Position numbers and translations under genes: made by a program | Shown: positions 20,669-32,935 of the stretch, in pieces | Position numbering within the stretch: the stretch's first letter is position 1 | Layout: each line of letters starts with the position of its first letter | Source of the DNA: Podospora comata | Taxonomy: Eukaryota; Ascomycota; Sordariomycetes; Sordariales; Podosporaceae | Reading direction: 5' to 3' | Length of the DNA: 64,000 nucleotides | Assembly: GCA_017354895.1 (NCBI GenBank) | Contig: CP071493.1 | Span: 5,022,001-5,086,000 of the forward strand | Notes under the pieces: generated by a model | What the model was told of the DNA's origin: nothing | The model's input: the letters and a program-made list of their open reading frames with translations, nothing else | The model's database searches: none

Positions 20669-22753
20669 TCATTGTTGTTGCTTCCTCTCCTCCGCCTCCA
20701 GCAACCACCTCTTCGCCATATCCCTCAACTTGAACTTCTGAATCTTCCCACTCGCTGTCTTGGGGTACTCCCTCACAAACCAAACATGCTTCGGCACCAA
20801 ATGCGCGCTCAGCCGACTCCTCACCCACTCCCTCACCATTTCCGCAGTCAACACCTTCTTGCCCTCCTCCCCAACATCCTTATCACTCTCCATCCCTTCC
20901 ATCTCCACCCCGACCCCCTCATGCCCAATCACAAACGCGCCCACGCTCTCCCCGTGCCTGTCACACGGCACCCCAACCACGCTTACCTCGGCCACGTACT
21001 CATGCTGAAACAAACAGTTCTCAATCTCCAGCGGATGGATATTCTCCCCTCCCCTGATGATCAAATCCTTGATCCTCCCTGTGATAGCCACATAGCCCTC
21101 CTCATCCATACTCGCCTCATCCCCGCTGTACATCCAGACCCTCTCCTGTCCATCCTCATCCCGTTCCGCCACTCTCACCTCGTTCGTCCTCCCCTCATCC
21201 CCCCAGTACCCCTTCATAACCAAATACCCCGCCGCCGCCAACTCCCCCTTCTCCCCAATCGGCAATATCCTCCCCTTATTCTCCGGGTCAACAATCTTGA
21301 CCGTCGTATGCGGCATCACCCTGCCCACTGTGCTCGTCCTCTTCTCGAACGGATCATCAGGTGTAGTCATGCAGCTTACCGGGCTCGTCTCCGTCATCCC
21401 ATAGCAAATCACCAGGTCCTCCAACCCAAAAGTAGTGTAAATCTTGTGCATCAAACTCTGCGGCACCGAACTCCCCGCCGCGATCCCCTTTTTCAGCAAC
21501 GGGAACGCCTTCTCGCCCTCTTGTAAGTTCTCGTAGACGGGCCGTAGATAATTCTTTCGATGTTTCGGGTTGGCGAGCTCCTCAAACATGGACACAAACA
21601 TTGTTGCCACCCCGTACAGACCCGTGGCTTTTTCCTTGTGGGCCATGACAATCGTGGCGGCTGGGTCAAAGGCCGGGGAGGGGAACATGATTTCTGCTCC
21701 CGTGGTCGCGCAGGCCATGTACCCCAGGATGCAGCCGAAGCAGTGGAACAAGGGAGGGGGGCAGATGATTCGATCCGAGGGGTCGAGACCCATGCGCTGG
21801 GCGATGAGGTGGCCGTTGTTGAGGATGTTTTCGTGGGTGAGCATCGCTGCTTTGGGGTGAGAGGTGGTGCCCGAGGTGAATTGGATGTTGATTGTTTCTG
21901 ACGGGGAAAGGGGGGAGTCGGGGATGATGGGGTCGATGTGTTTCGCGTCGTGGAGCCATATGGTGTCGAAGGGGGTGAGGGATGGGTACTCCGAGATCTT
22001 TGGGGGGCTGGGGAAGTGTGTTTTTGAGTTGTCCACGACGATTACTTTTTCGAGGCTTTTCACTGTTGGGCTTTTGATGGTGCCTGTGGTGAGGTCTGGG
22101 ACGATGGTCTTGAGTAAGGGTATGTTACTTCTTCCTTGGCCAGGCTTGTATGCGAGGTCTGTCATGGCGTTGATGATGAGGAGTTTGACCTCGAGATGGT
22201 TTAGGGCGGCTGTGACTTGCTCGGCGTTGAACTGAGGGTTCAGCGGGACGAGAATAGCGCCTAATTTGTAGACTGCATAGGTGAGGGCAGCAAACTCCCA
22301 GCAGTTTCCCAGGCTGACAGCAACTCTGTCGCCTTTCTGGACTCCTTGCGCTCGCAACGAATGTGCGAGGATGTTGGAGATGGAGTCAAGTTCTCGGTAG
22401 GTGAGGGTGCGCGGGTTCCAGTGGACTTCATAGCCCAACAAGGACTTGTTCACGTTGCGAATGGCAGGCACACTGGTCACTGCCTTGTGGTCGGCGTATT
22501 TCTCCGCCATGGTATTGAAGTGTTCGGGGATGGTCATTCCCAGTAGTGGAACCTGATCGTGAGATCTCGGATTAGCAGACGGAACATCTTGGTCAAGGGA
22601 AATGCGACTTACATGACGATGCCCTTCACTGATGCTCCTTGTCAAACCACTGCTTCTCCGCACACCCAACTTTCCAACGCCTAGCCATCTCGTCTTGATG
22701 CGACTGCAAGGCAGGCTCGCACGCCTTCGCAGCAGCACCAACTGGAATCTCAT
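20669..22753 (-). CDS. Acyl-CoA synthetase, ACSF2-like, mitochondrial
   Basis: Exons 22753-22613 and 22552-20669 give 674 residues. The 60-nt intron has GTAAGT, a TGCTAAT branch point and CAG, but is stop-free and in frame, so an unspliced reading adds 20 residues. The enzyme activates a fatty or other carboxylic acid with ATP and joins it to CoA. Adenylate-forming motifs are present: FTSGTTSHPKAA (P-loop), YGMTETSPV, YSGDEASMDEEGY, GRIKDLIIRGGENIHP and the catalytic Lys region KTASGKIQKFKLRD. The N-terminal 45 residues are rich in Arg, Leu and Ser without acids (MRFQLVLLRRRASLP), a mitochondrial presequence. The arrangement matches ACSF2-type medium-chain synthetases; chain-length preference is inferred. 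An upstream TTG extends the frame, but this ATG is the first. It diverges from the AIG2-like gene. Confidence 0.9.
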   Translation of the reverse strand: MRFQLVLLRRRASLPCSRIKTRWLGVGKLGVRRSSGLTRSISEGHRHVSRISLDQDVPSANPRSHDQVPLLGMTIPEHFNTMAEKYADHKAVTSVPAIRNVNKSLLGYEVHWNPRTLTYRELDSISNILAHSLRAQGVQKGDRVAVSLGNCWEFAALTYAVYKLGAILVPLNPQFNAEQVTAALNHLEVKLLIINAMTDLAYKPGQGRSNIPLLKTIVPDLTTGTIKSPTVKSLEKVIVVDNSKTHFPSPPKISEYPSLTPFDTIWLHDAKHIDPIIPDSPLSPSETINIQFTSGTTSHPKAAMLTHENILNNGHLIAQRMGLDPSDRIICPPPLFHCFGCILGYMACATTGAEIMFPSPAFDPAATIVMAHKEKATGLYGVATMFVSMFEELANPKHRKNYLRPVYENLQEGEKAFPLLKKGIAAGSSVPQSLMHKIYTTFGLEDLVICYGMTETSPVSCMTTPDDPFEKRTSTVGRVMPHTTVKIVDPENKGRILPIGEKGELAAAGYLVMKGYWGDEGRTNEVRVAERDEDGQERVWMYSGDEASMDEEGYVAITGRIKDLIIRGGENIHPLEIENCLFQHEYVAEVSVVGVPCDRHGESVGAFVIGHEGVGVEMEGMESDKDVGEEGKKVLTAEMVREWVRSRLSAHLVPKHVWFVREYPKTASGKIQKFKLRDMAKRWLLEAEERKQQQ

Positions 22754-23427
22754 CGCGCTCTCTCCGAGAATCCGGCTGAGGCAATAGAAGAGCCAGAAAG
22801 TCAAATATTTGGTAAAATAAAGTATATTTGCTTCGGTGATTCAACCAAGTACTCGAAAGTGTGCTCAAGGAGTCTGTAACAAAGCAAGTTGCAAGAACAC
22901 ACCCACCCCCCCTCACGACCCGAAGCCATGGTGTTCTCTTTTGCCTCGGGGTAGGTAGACAGACGAGCTGCCGATCACCAAGGCCTGTCTGGGAAGGTAA
23001 CCAAGATTCCCCTCACTCACCCTGCCCGTTGGACGTCCCCGCTGGAAATGCGGGGTACAGTCGCCTCATCGATCACCCACCCATGCCACCCCAACCAGCC
23101 GCTTCCAGTTGTTTGTTGAATGGGATGGAGGGTGTGGGATCCAAGCGATGGCGTATACCCTGACAATCAGTTGCCTCTGGTTATCTTGATGCGACGGGTT
23201 TGGAGATACCGTCCAGATGGAAAGCGGCGCTTAAAATGGGGGTTTCTTTCTGTTGGTAATGAGGGAGATGGATAGATAACGAGCTCCTCACTGGGGATTT
23301 ACACACCCTTTGACTGCTATTCACCAAGGTTCTTTGATAGTCTCTACCTTGTCAATTCTCCCTCCCAGACTCTCACTTTACATTTGCTTTCAATATCATT
23401 TTCCCAAGTCTTCCTCAGTCTCGCAAC
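22754..23427. other. Divergent promoter region
   Basis: A 674-nt gap between the heads of the acyl-CoA synthetase and AIG2-like genes. The right end (23330-23427) is CT-rich, typical of a fungal core promoter. No TATA consensus was noticed. Confidence 0.4.
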
Positions 23428-24082
23428 ATGTCCACCACCACATCTAACAACCCCAACCCAAACCCCAACACCCCCACAGCGCCTAGTGGGCCCGGCTCCA
23501 CCAAAATCGCGGGGAAGCTGGAGTTGCTGTCCCGGCAGAACCGCTACCGACCGCCGCTATCGTCATCATCATCAGCCCGCTCCTCCCCCTTCCCAACCCA
23601 CCTCGGCCTCTTCGCCTACGGCACATTAACCATCGATGCGGTGATGCACGCCCTGCTAGACCGGGTGCCGCCATCAACGCTGACTTCAGCGCCCGGGTGG
23701 AGAGCAGCTGGCTTGCCGGATTTACCGTACTTCTTCCCCTTTATCTTCCCCTGAGTTGAGGGTTGTGTCCTAACAAAGAGACAGATACCCAGGGCTTGTC
23801 GCCGACCCGACAAGTGTGGCACCAGGGAGGGCCTACAACGACCTCACAGAGCGAGAATGGGCCATTTTGGACTCTTTTGAGAATCCAAAGTACGACGTCG
23901 CGCGGGTCACTCTTGCCAGTGGCGCTGAAGCGCTGGCCTATATCTGGCCTGCTGATCCCCCTGCGCTGACGACCACTTGGACGGTTGACTTCATCGATAC
24001 TGAAGGCATGGAAGACTACCTAGCCATGTGTGTGGAATTCAGGCAGGACTGGGAGGAGAGCCAGAGGTCAAAGACTTCCTGA
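23428..24082 (+). CDS. AIG2-like / gamma-glutamylcyclotransferase-fold protein
   Basis: Exons 23428-23726 and 23785-24082 give 198 residues. The 58-nt intron (GTACTT donor, CCTAAC branch point, ACAG acceptor) rejoins as LPDLPYPGLVADP, keeping the family's YPG element. The fold is marked by FAYGTL at residues 62-67, which binds the gamma-glutamyl group in active members, and by RAYNDLTEREWAILDSFE, whose Glu is the usual acid/base. Residues 1-55 are a low-complexity Asn/Pro/Ser leader. Known family members act on gamma-glutamyl amines or peptides; many fungal AIG2-like proteins have no assigned substrate, so I name only the fold. No targeting signal is visible. Its 3' end converges on the GT32 gene. 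Confidence 0.85.
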
Positions 24083-24509
24083 TCCTGTCAGAGTTAGATG
24101 TTCAACAACGCTATCACCAGCGGTCTATTGCGTCTCCATCGTCTAGATCGCTAGACAGATAAGAGACAGGTTAGCCCAAAAGAGCACCCTGTTTAACCTG
24201 GCGGTGTACGCCTTCCTCCCCCCTCCAAAATGGGCCACGGTAGACTGCAAGTCTAACCGTCGGATTCCATGAGTGTTATGTACATCCCTTTTGCGTACAG
24301 CATATGTCGCGTTCGTCCACCCCCGTAGCCTTTTGTACACTCTATCCCCGCCCATCTTCCTTGAAATTTCAAGACCCCAGAACTAAGCTGGGTATGCAGC
24401 GTAGAAACACAAACGCCAACCCATGCAGTAAAGTAGATTAAAAAGGAATTATGTCTCGTTCCAAGAAAAGTGAAGTTCCTAATGATGCTGTGCACGATGG
24501 ATGCAGCTA
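24083..24509. other. Convergent 3' region
   Basis: About 0.43 kb between the convergent AIG2-like and GT32 genes. No feature beyond the expected polyadenylation regions. Confidence 0.45.
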
Positions 24510-25706
24510 TCATTGCTCGCCAATGTGACGCTCGCTCTCAGGTTTCCATGTGCCTGTGACATCATTTGTTAGCTTCAGCCAAGACTTTGTTGAGGTTGCT
24601 GGAAAACATGACATACCCTCGAAATCGTGCTTCACAAACGCCATAGGATCGTCGTAATCTTTGGCCCCCATCTGTTGTACACCTGGTGAGAAGCTGGTGA
24701 TGGGGAGCACGATGACATCTCCCACACGTCTTGCCGTCTCCATGCCAGTAAAATTCTTCCAGTCAATCAAGCCGACCGAATTCTCCATGTCGAAGTACCG
24801 CTCGTCGTTGAAGTACCCGAAGATAATATCCGTCCAAAGGGCTGGGCCAGTAAATTCAATAACATCCTTGTCGACAACATCCTTGAGCGAACCGGCTCTC
24901 TTCCTCTTCAGGACCTGTTCGGTAATGCGGGACACCACTTCTCTCAGCACAGGGTGACCGGGCTTGCTCTGGATGGTCCACTGGCAAAACTGAATTCTTC
25001 GGCTGTACCAATCCTTCCAATCCGGGCGATCCGGATCCGCCTCGATTCCAATAACCAATCCGATCTGGTCGCGCGGGACTGATTCGGGGACCCACTCGAG
25101 CGCGCTGCGGATTGCATACGTGTCGATGTCGGAATAGATACCTCCTCTGGCGAGCAGGATCAAGTAGCGGAAGAAATCGGCCTTGAGCACAGGAAGAGGA
25201 AGCGCCTCATACGCCTCCAGAACCTCGGGAACTGATCCGTAGAGGAGACGGAGCAGGTGCACAGCAACCTGATCGGTGATGACCTCGTGGATAAACCCTG
25301 GGTGCTGCTCCGTCCATGTCGCCTCCTGCTCGCGAAAGGTAAACTCTCCGTGCGCTGGTGTCCATTTCCACGTTTGCCAAATGTAAGCTGGGAATTTCGT
25401 CTCGACATCGTAGGGAAACTGGTAGGCGAGCTTCTCGTAAAGCGTCATTCTTGACATATCCTTCATCGGCTTCTGCTTCGGCGGGCCGCCCTGATGTCCG
25501 CCATTTTGTACCGCCTGGTCGCCGGCAGCTTTCTGCCCAGAAGACGCCGTTGTTTGCGATTCCTGCATCGCGGCCTCTGCTCCGGGCTGTACTTTTGGAT
25601 ACTCGACAGCTGCCGCCGAGGCAGCCGGTGATGACGATCGTGTTGTGAGGAAGAGGACAGCGATGAAAAACACCGCGGCCACGAGGGCGCGGCGGAAGGT
25701 GAGCAT
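24510..25706 (-). CDS. GT32 glycosyltransferase, OCH1-like
   Basis: Exons 25706-24617 and 24553-24510 give 377 residues. The 63-nt intron (GTATGT donor, AGCTAAC branch point, CACAG acceptor) is stop-free and in frame; splicing restores HDFEGTWKP, the H-x-F-x-G-[ST]-W ending conserved in this family, which proves it is an intron. This is a type II membrane protein: a short basic N-terminus, one hydrophobic helix at about 7-22 (ALVAAVFFIAVLFLTT), then a Gly/Gln/Ala-rich stem. The catalytic domain starts near 85, with FPAYIWQTWK (105-114), KADFFRYLILLARGGIYSD and the metal/sugar-nucleotide DxD motif Asp193-Ile-Asp195. Relatives are Golgi alpha-1,6-mannosyltransferases that start the outer N-glycan chain; fungi carry several paralogues, so the precise donor and acceptor are not certain. 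Confidence 0.88.
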   Translation of the reverse strand: MLTFRRALVAAVFFIAVLFLTTRSSSPAASAAAVEYPKVQPGAEAAMQESQTTASSGQKAAGDQAVQNGGHQGGPPKQKPMKDMSRMTLYEKLAYQFPYDVETKFPAYIWQTWKWTPAHGEFTFREQEATWTEQHPGFIHEVITDQVAVHLLRLLYGSVPEVLEAYEALPLPVLKADFFRYLILLARGGIYSDIDTYAIRSALEWVPESVPRDQIGLVIGIEADPDRPDWKDWYSRRIQFCQWTIQSKPGHPVLREVVSRITEQVLKRKRAGSLKDVVDKDVIEFTGPALWTDIIFGYFNDERYFDMENSVGLIDWKNFTGMETARRVGDVIVLPITSFSPGVQQMGAKDYDDPMAFVKHDFEGMSCFPATSTKSWLKLTNDVTGTWKPESERHIGEQ

Positions 25707-28700
25707 GATGTCGAAACTGTCAAATCTAGCATCGCGTCAAACGAAAAACGTCAGTGTTGCTATTCTCTCCCCATGGTGACATCAGTCTTCTTAGTGCAAA
25801 CAGTTGTGCCTGCGTGGTGCTAAATAAAAGCTGCATCGGCGCCCGGTACATACCAAGTGGGTTGGAAAAATTAGACCATCGGGAGAGCTAGGGAATGGGC
25901 CAAAAATGAAGGGTCCTCCACAGAAACAACAAGTACACAATGAAGAAAGGGAAAACAGGAAGGGAGCGTAAAAGAGCGTGAAATACGAAGAAGGATGGCG
26001 TGGAGGAGTGTCGGTGAATGTTGTGAGTGTGGATTAGAATCCAAAGCCCCCTTTACTTTTTGAATTGAGTGGACAAGCTCGACGGCGTGACAGGGGTTTC
26101 TAGGCGGGGGTGGGAAAGTACGTGGGGCCGTTGATCATACCTCACAGGCTTGGTTTTCCACGTTTGCAACCAAAGGGAGCTGGCCAACCATGGACTTTTG
26201 AGAAATGCAGTTGATGCTGATCGGTGCCAAGAAGATGCTGTGCCCGCGAGTATTGGGAGAGGATCGCTGGGGATCTGTCACTCGATACTAAATCTGGCCT
26301 GTAGGCTGGTTTCAAGATTCCTCATCCGGGCCTCAAGGGCGCACGGCGGCGGTCCACGGGCGGGAGTGCGAAGCAGGGCAGGCAGAGCGGCGACCGTTGA
26401 CAGGCGGCCGGGCGCTGGCGGGATATCTGCCCTGAAACCAGTGTGCAGGCTGGACCCTGAAAACCGGCAACGCGAACGGGCGACCGAATGAACAAAGCTG
26501 ATCCGCCTGGTCTCTGCTTGATGTTCGCACGGAGGAAGTGGGATGAAAAGTTGAACTTGCTCCTTTCCAGGTTGCCTTTCTCAAACCTGGAACAGGCAGG
26601 GTGATGACGTGTAGGGTTGCTCTTGTTCTTTGCTTCAACTTGAGACACAAACTGGACGAGCTTTTTTTGGTATCCCGCGACAGAGACCACGCCGATGGCG
26701 GGTGGTCAGCAAGGCGGTTTGAATGCTTCGGCCACCATGATCAGAAAACACCCTCTCAAAACCTTTCAGATAGTCGGAGAATCGTGGTCTCTTCTTACGA
26801 CCGGTCCCCAAATTTCATCAAAGAACAACAACTTCGACGAAGCCGGCCCATCCGGCCCCGCCGGTCAGCCCCAGTTATCTCAAGCGAGTGATGACGAAGT
26901 TCGGCAGAGTTGCAGGCCTGCAACATGCACAACTCATGCTGTGACACACGGAGCACTGCCGAATTGGAGGTTTGACCCGGGCACGGCTTCTGCTCAGATC
27001 CTCCCCGGTTTCTGGAAAACTGTTTGACCATCCTCCTCTTGAAGAGTGATGCTGTTCAGCACCACTTCCTCTGGCTGTCAAGATTCGGCAGGCAGATTGA
27101 GCCAAGACTCAACGGCGCCGACAATTTGGGTGCCCATTTCGGCAATCTCTTTGACGATCGCACCACGCTTGCGCAATCAAGTGCGGGTGGGTCCTCTGAA
27201 CTTGAAACAAGTAACACTCCAAGACCTGTTGGAGTTGGCAGCATGCCAAGCACTTGCTAAGCCTCTTCCCGAGAGAGCGTTATTCTGATGTCTTCCACAG
27301 CTTCAGCAGTGAACGACAGGTTTGCTGTCAGAGACATTCCCATTTCGAAATCCCAAACGGCCGGTCACCATGGAGTTGGACAAGTTCCTCGTGTCCAACA
27401 GTTCCAGGTTTTGGTCTCAAGATAGGGTCAAACTCAGACAAACAGTTGACCTGCCCGGTGTTTGGCCGACACCTGACCTTTCTGCACACATCGGAAACGG
27501 CCGGTATTATTTCATCGTTTTCCTACATTGTTGTCTTTTTGGCCATACCCTACACAAGAAGTAACGAAGCACATGGGCAGATGAGTATTTAGAGGGGCGG
27601 GCGTTTTTTATTTATCTTGTAGAACGGCGATCACGGGTGCTTGCCGAGGAGAGCGTGGCATTGCGTGCATGCAAGCAAGATCCAATATCAGATCTTAGGG
27701 TCATGTTTCAAGGAAGCGAGCCACACCGACTCAGAGGCCTTCTTCCTACCGCACCGATTTCTCATCACTGAGTTAACCACGCTGCTTCATACTCCAACAA
27801 CTACAACTCTAAAGATGTTGCGAGGTCGAGAATTAGCAATCCGAGGGGGGGGGGTTATACTATTGGGCATGTGGCCCGTGCTGCCACAGACAACAGCAAC
27901 CCTTCAACTTTTGTCAAGGTTGGTCATCATTGATGTCAACGGAAGGTACATACTTGCCACCTCAAGGCACTGTGCTAGAATACGCTTGCTCGGACAGAGG
28001 CCTACCTAGTTGAAGGCGATTGGATGGTTGATGTTGCTTCCGTCTCTGTCATCCTGTAAGGACTCGGAGCTTCAACGGAAGGCGCGTGGCCAAGGGACAG
28101 ACGTCAAAAGCACTTCTCCAGTTGCTGTCATTGGCCTCGGGCTGCTTGATGACAGTGCTGTGCTGGCAAAGCGACGGCAGAAGGGACCGTTGACGAGACG
28201 CTTTGCAGGCAGCCCGGGTTGTATTGCTCCTTCTTTCTACGCTGTTTTCTCTTCTGCTGCTTGCACTCCGAAGCATGTAAACTCAACTTTTCTACTGCGG
28301 AGTTCCTTCCTCGTTGTATGATTCCGCATGCAGGTATGAGGCGAGTCGGAGCTGACCCTTTTCAGTCCTTGAAAATGAACATTACCTGCCTGACAAGTCT
28401 TCGCTACTGCTTTGACAGTCCTCGGGTTCCTTCCTCGTCACATCCAGCATAGCAATCTGGTGGCAGCAGTTCGCGAAGGAGTGTCACTTGCCAAATGGCC
28501 TCACTTCAATCAATCCAACTTGGCATTGCTGATGTGTCTCTCTATTTACTTTGCGTGTTTAGAGGCGGTTGGGCAACGAAAGTGCATCTTGTCCCAAGGC
28601 GCATGGAGTTGCACTCTGCCCCTGAATGCTATCTTCAACTAGCTGTCAAGACAACCCGACAACTGAAACCCGCATCTGGTTGCCTTAAATTTTGCATATC

Positions 28701-31700
28701 TCGGGCAAGAATGAGTGTTGTCGGAGGACACTTTAAACTAATACATGCATCGAGCCTGCAGATCCGCCTTGGACTGCAACTTTGTTGGTAGCCTTGCCAA
28801 GATTAGCCCAAAACAGCACCCTACATATTCCCACGTTTCACGACTCTCTATCTCCTATTCACTACCGGTTTCTCACTCCACCGAGCCGAACGGCCACCGG
28901 CCTTACAAAATAGAAGGGTTAGATTACCGCGTTCATCATGATTGGAGGATGCACACAGCACTTGACGCAGCTTAATTCGTGGCTTGTGCAGCTTTGGGAG
29001 CCCCCATTGGCAGTCTTCACTCCGAGATCACAATTTGAGCTCGTCAGTCCCCTATCGCATCTTGATACCCGAAAATATCGGGGAGTAAAAGCAATGATAC
29101 CGGCCCGCCCCGCACAATGCAATGTTCTCCTACCCAAGCTGAAGGCTCTACATCACATCACTTACATTAGCGCAACTCACAGTAAGGGCGGAAACGCGCA
29201 GTATTCTATCCATCTCAACCCAGCCATCACCTTCGCGGGGCGCGCTTATAAGTGCCGCTCCGATAAGTCACCGTCAATGCCACCCACGTTGTCTTCTTCT
29301 GCGCTCGGGAGACGGGAAGGCGACCACATTCACACCATGCTACCTTCCTCCACAAGCCGCTATCACATCCTTAGGTAGATTGATTCATGACTGATCGCCA
29401 AAGTGCAATTGGCTGCCTTGTCTTGAAGTTGCTTTTCTAGACGCCCATCACTGCCGCCAAGTATGCCTTCTTGCCCGATCGATAGATTGCGGCGAGATGC
29501 GCGATAACTGGTACGAAGTTATGGCGGTAACTGACACGGAATCTCTCCCGAGGCCAACAGGTAAAAGCAGCAAGACCTCTCCGAGGCTTCAACTATTTGG
29601 AAACATGGCATCAAGGCGGATACAATAAGATTAGACGAAGGTGCCTTGATTACCTAATCTAAAACCTTTGACTGAGCCTGTCGTGCCTCAGAGATATCAT
29701 CAGCTTCAAGGCGTATAGCAATGATCAACATCCAAACAGGCTCGGCCAGTTTACTCTGTGTTGGTGAGACCTTCGCCTCCAACAAGGCAATCCGAACCGC
29801 CTTCGCCTACTCATTCTATTTGCCTTCCTCCCTTCATCAGCAAGGCAGTCGCATACCCACCTTACCTGATTAAACACACCAAAACCCGCCCTCAACAACG
29901 AATTGCAGCCCGAATGGTCGCCTTGTCCATCCGCGACGGCAACACTAATGCCGTGTCCTCGCTCTCATGCACCACACTCTAGCAGTGCAACGCCCGGGAG
30001 CTTGTATCCCAGCGGATAGCTACTCGAACTCCCGTGACTGATCGCTGTCAAAAGTAACCTGGTCCTTGTCCTCTTAGCACCATGTAGTGACACCCTCCAA
30101 CTTCAACCATTCAATCTTCGACCTTCAAGCCGTCAGGTTTGAACGACTCGCTTGCTCCATTGGAGCCATGTTACCTGATGGATCACTATCATATTATCCA
30201 CCAAAATAAATCTCGGTAGTTCAGAACCACCTCAAAACATATGAGTGATATTTCCTCCATCATACGGCCCTTTTGTAGTCGTATAGGTCCCACCCCATAA
30301 GGCGTCGAAAGCAACACCGAGGGTGGCAATGAAAGAAAAACGAACAAGGCCTGAGGTAACATCGCTCAAGATCTCAAAACTCACCTGTCATATCGAATCA
30401 AACGGTCATGAGATCCCCTCGCAAGCGAGTTGATGGGCAGTTACCCAACGCCAAGCGCGGGAAGGATTCGCATCTTTCCATGGCCCTGGGACACCTAGAA
30501 CAAATTAGAATTCTGACACAACATGTCAAGAATCGTTGAAGCAGCGATGGAGGGCAACTAATCTCACAATCGCCTTGTCAACTCCGAGTAAGCAAAACTG
30601 ACAGATAAGACTAACCGAGAGAAACCGACCAAACCTGACGCAACCCTTTCCACCTGCAGTGAAGCCCAAGTTGATGCCCGAAATCCCAGGCAGGGAACAA
30701 ATATCCCATTGGACAAAAGTCCAGCTCGGTGGTTCTGTCGTGCTACCGGCTAGGTGGATTGTCTATCCCGTCCGTAAAGACGGGTGCTGCCTCATGACCA
30801 TGTCTGTGCTGCCTGAAAGCTGCGATGTCGGGCGGACCCACTCGAGCAACAACCCCTGAATCATGACCCCTAGCCCCGGCGCCCCTGAGCCCCTGAGTCT
30901 TCAATGGTTGACCGGGCAGCGGGAGATCCACTCTTGACGACAGCACTCTCATAGAGAGGCCCCCCAGCGCAACAACACCATGAGAGAGATACCAGATCAA
31001 AACCGAACGTGGTAAACGATATCATGTGACAGATGACATGATGACTGTAACAGAGCGCACCATCACCTGTAAAAGTCCCAGGCAGAACCGGCACTTGACC
31101 GCAACCAACCATTATGATGATGACCCAACCACCATGGCCATCACCAACCAATATAAAGTCCCTCGGTGAGACCCACGCATACATCGGCAGATAACAAAGA
31201 TCCTCCCCCAATAACCCCAGGTCCTCAACTGTAACCTCCCGCATGATCATCACCCCAGCTTCATGCCGCTCTTCCTCCAGATGGACTCCTGCAACCCAGT
31301 TAAAAATCTAACCGATGTCTCTTTGCATGAACCATCAGACGACATTGCTTCCTCGGGCATATCCCCAAGTCTCCTCATAGGCCGATGAAGACGGGAACAG
31401 TGATAAAAAGTGCAAAACCCCATATCCTGACTGGTGAACCCAATACCAAGAGACGGGCGAATGCATGCAATAGTATTACCACTTGGTTTGGACGCGACCC
31501 CAACCTTACGACGACGGTAAATGAAATCTTCATTTTATACCCAAGTGATACTTGACTTTGCTCCTCTCCTGGCCTTCAAATACGAGTAAAGAGAGAATTC
31601 TGGTCAACATTGCATAATCCAAACAGCTAAACGACGCGCGTCATCTCCGACAAGAACCCTGACCAACACACAAGCCGACTATCCTCCTTCTCTTCACAAA

Positions 31701-32046
31701 ACCAACGCCCAGACATCGATAACAACCGACTGCAACAGACGGGCACCCATCAGAAATACGAACAGAAAAGAGACAATCCAAAATCAACGCTATAGCCACC
31801 GGACATAAGAACGGGGTATCAAGAATGAAGTCGGAGATGTATCGTCCCTTTTGCTTTTGGAGTGGCGAGAACCACGGTGGGCAAAACGGGAAAGAAAAAG
31901 GAGTGAACCAATGAAACCAAAGTATCAAACTACAACAAGTGAAGAAGAAAATAATTTCAGCTAACGTCTGTCAAATTCCTCTGCGCCCCGATGTCTGGTG
32001 GCAAAGTCTATCTTGTTATATGAATGACTTGCCTTGCTGACACTTG
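25707..32046. other. Long gene-poor stretch
   Basis: About 6.3 kb. The left end is the GT32 promoter. Near 26330-26500 the base composition rises sharply in G+C, with long frames open on both strands as expected from composition alone. A plus frame at 26695-27027 starts with a reasonable ATG (MAGGQQGGLNAS) but has no motif. A G10 run lies near 27845-27854. No gene, RNA or repeat can be supported. Confidence 0.35.
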
Positions 32047-32935
32047 TCAGTATCTCGAGGAAGCAAATCTTTGAGAAGGACAATATGGACAATGTTCCCA
32101 GTAACGGTGAGCGCATTGGGAATCAACGAATTCCCAGTCTGTGTCTTCGAAACGCGTTGTGCTCTGAGGTTCAGGGAGGTCGTTTTCGTGAATGCGGGCA
32201 GGATATGGGTATGGAAAGTGATGATGCGTGGTCATCCCAGGGGCATAAATCAGCGGTGAAACATCGTCGGGGCTCTGAGAGAAACGACCTTCTGCTTCCT
32301 GAAACGTCGTGTCGGTTCCAAACTTCGCAGCGCCGGGCTCAAAACTTGAGGTATGGTTCACTTCAAATGCATCCCCCGTCTGTCTTTGCTTCGAGCCCCC
32401 CTTTCTTGTGTGCTCTGCCTCGAACATGTCATTTGTTGGGTGTGAATCGATATCCGTTCTCAGTTCCCGCGGAACATGATGTCTGATGTCAGGCCAAGTG
32501 TCAGTATATGTTTGAGTATCTGTTTACATTAAGGAGAGGTCCAAAAAGAATCACTAACGGCGGTGTAGTACTTGGAAGTGCTTCAAGTGATCCCATCATG
32601 TTTGGATCTTCATCAGCCGGTCCATCGCCGGTCATCCAACGAAAGGCATATGATTGATGATTCATCCCCATGGACTCATCGGCTTCATGGTAGTTGTTGG
32701 GATAGGGAGGTCCGGCAAGCGATAACGGTGGCTGCTGATTGGTGTATGTCGAGTCGACGTATCGGGGCATGATGGCATCGTCTGAGTACGCGGTCATACT
32801 GGTGCGATGTGTCGGCCGGGCAGACGTCGCCGCCTCGTCGTCATCGTCCGAATACCACGCATCGGAAAGCGAGGCATCTGAAGGACGATGATGATCATCG
32901 GGAAAACTTGAGTACGTGTCTGACATTTCGGACAA
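32047..32935 (-). CDS. Hypothetical acidic, disordered protein
   Basis: Exons 32935-32559 and 32482-32047 give 270 residues. The 76-nt intron (GTTAGT donor, ACTGAC branch point, ATCAG acceptor) joins the two frames exactly, reading from STTPP into HHVPRELRTDIDSHP. The N-terminal half is rich in Ser, Asp, His and Tyr (SDAWYSDDDDEAATSARP) and looks disordered. The second half is also polar, with an aromatic patch (HHHFPYPYPARIHEN) and a short Cys/Trp-containing end (YWEHCPYCPSQ). No signal peptide, helix or known domain is visible. The acidic composition would suit a nuclear or regulatory protein, but this is conjecture. A further 3' intron cannot be excluded. Confidence 0.5.

Noticed and set aside
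20672-21526. 284-codon plus frame
   Set aside because: Exact antisense shadow of the acyl-CoA synthetase gene, caused by its C/G-ending codons.
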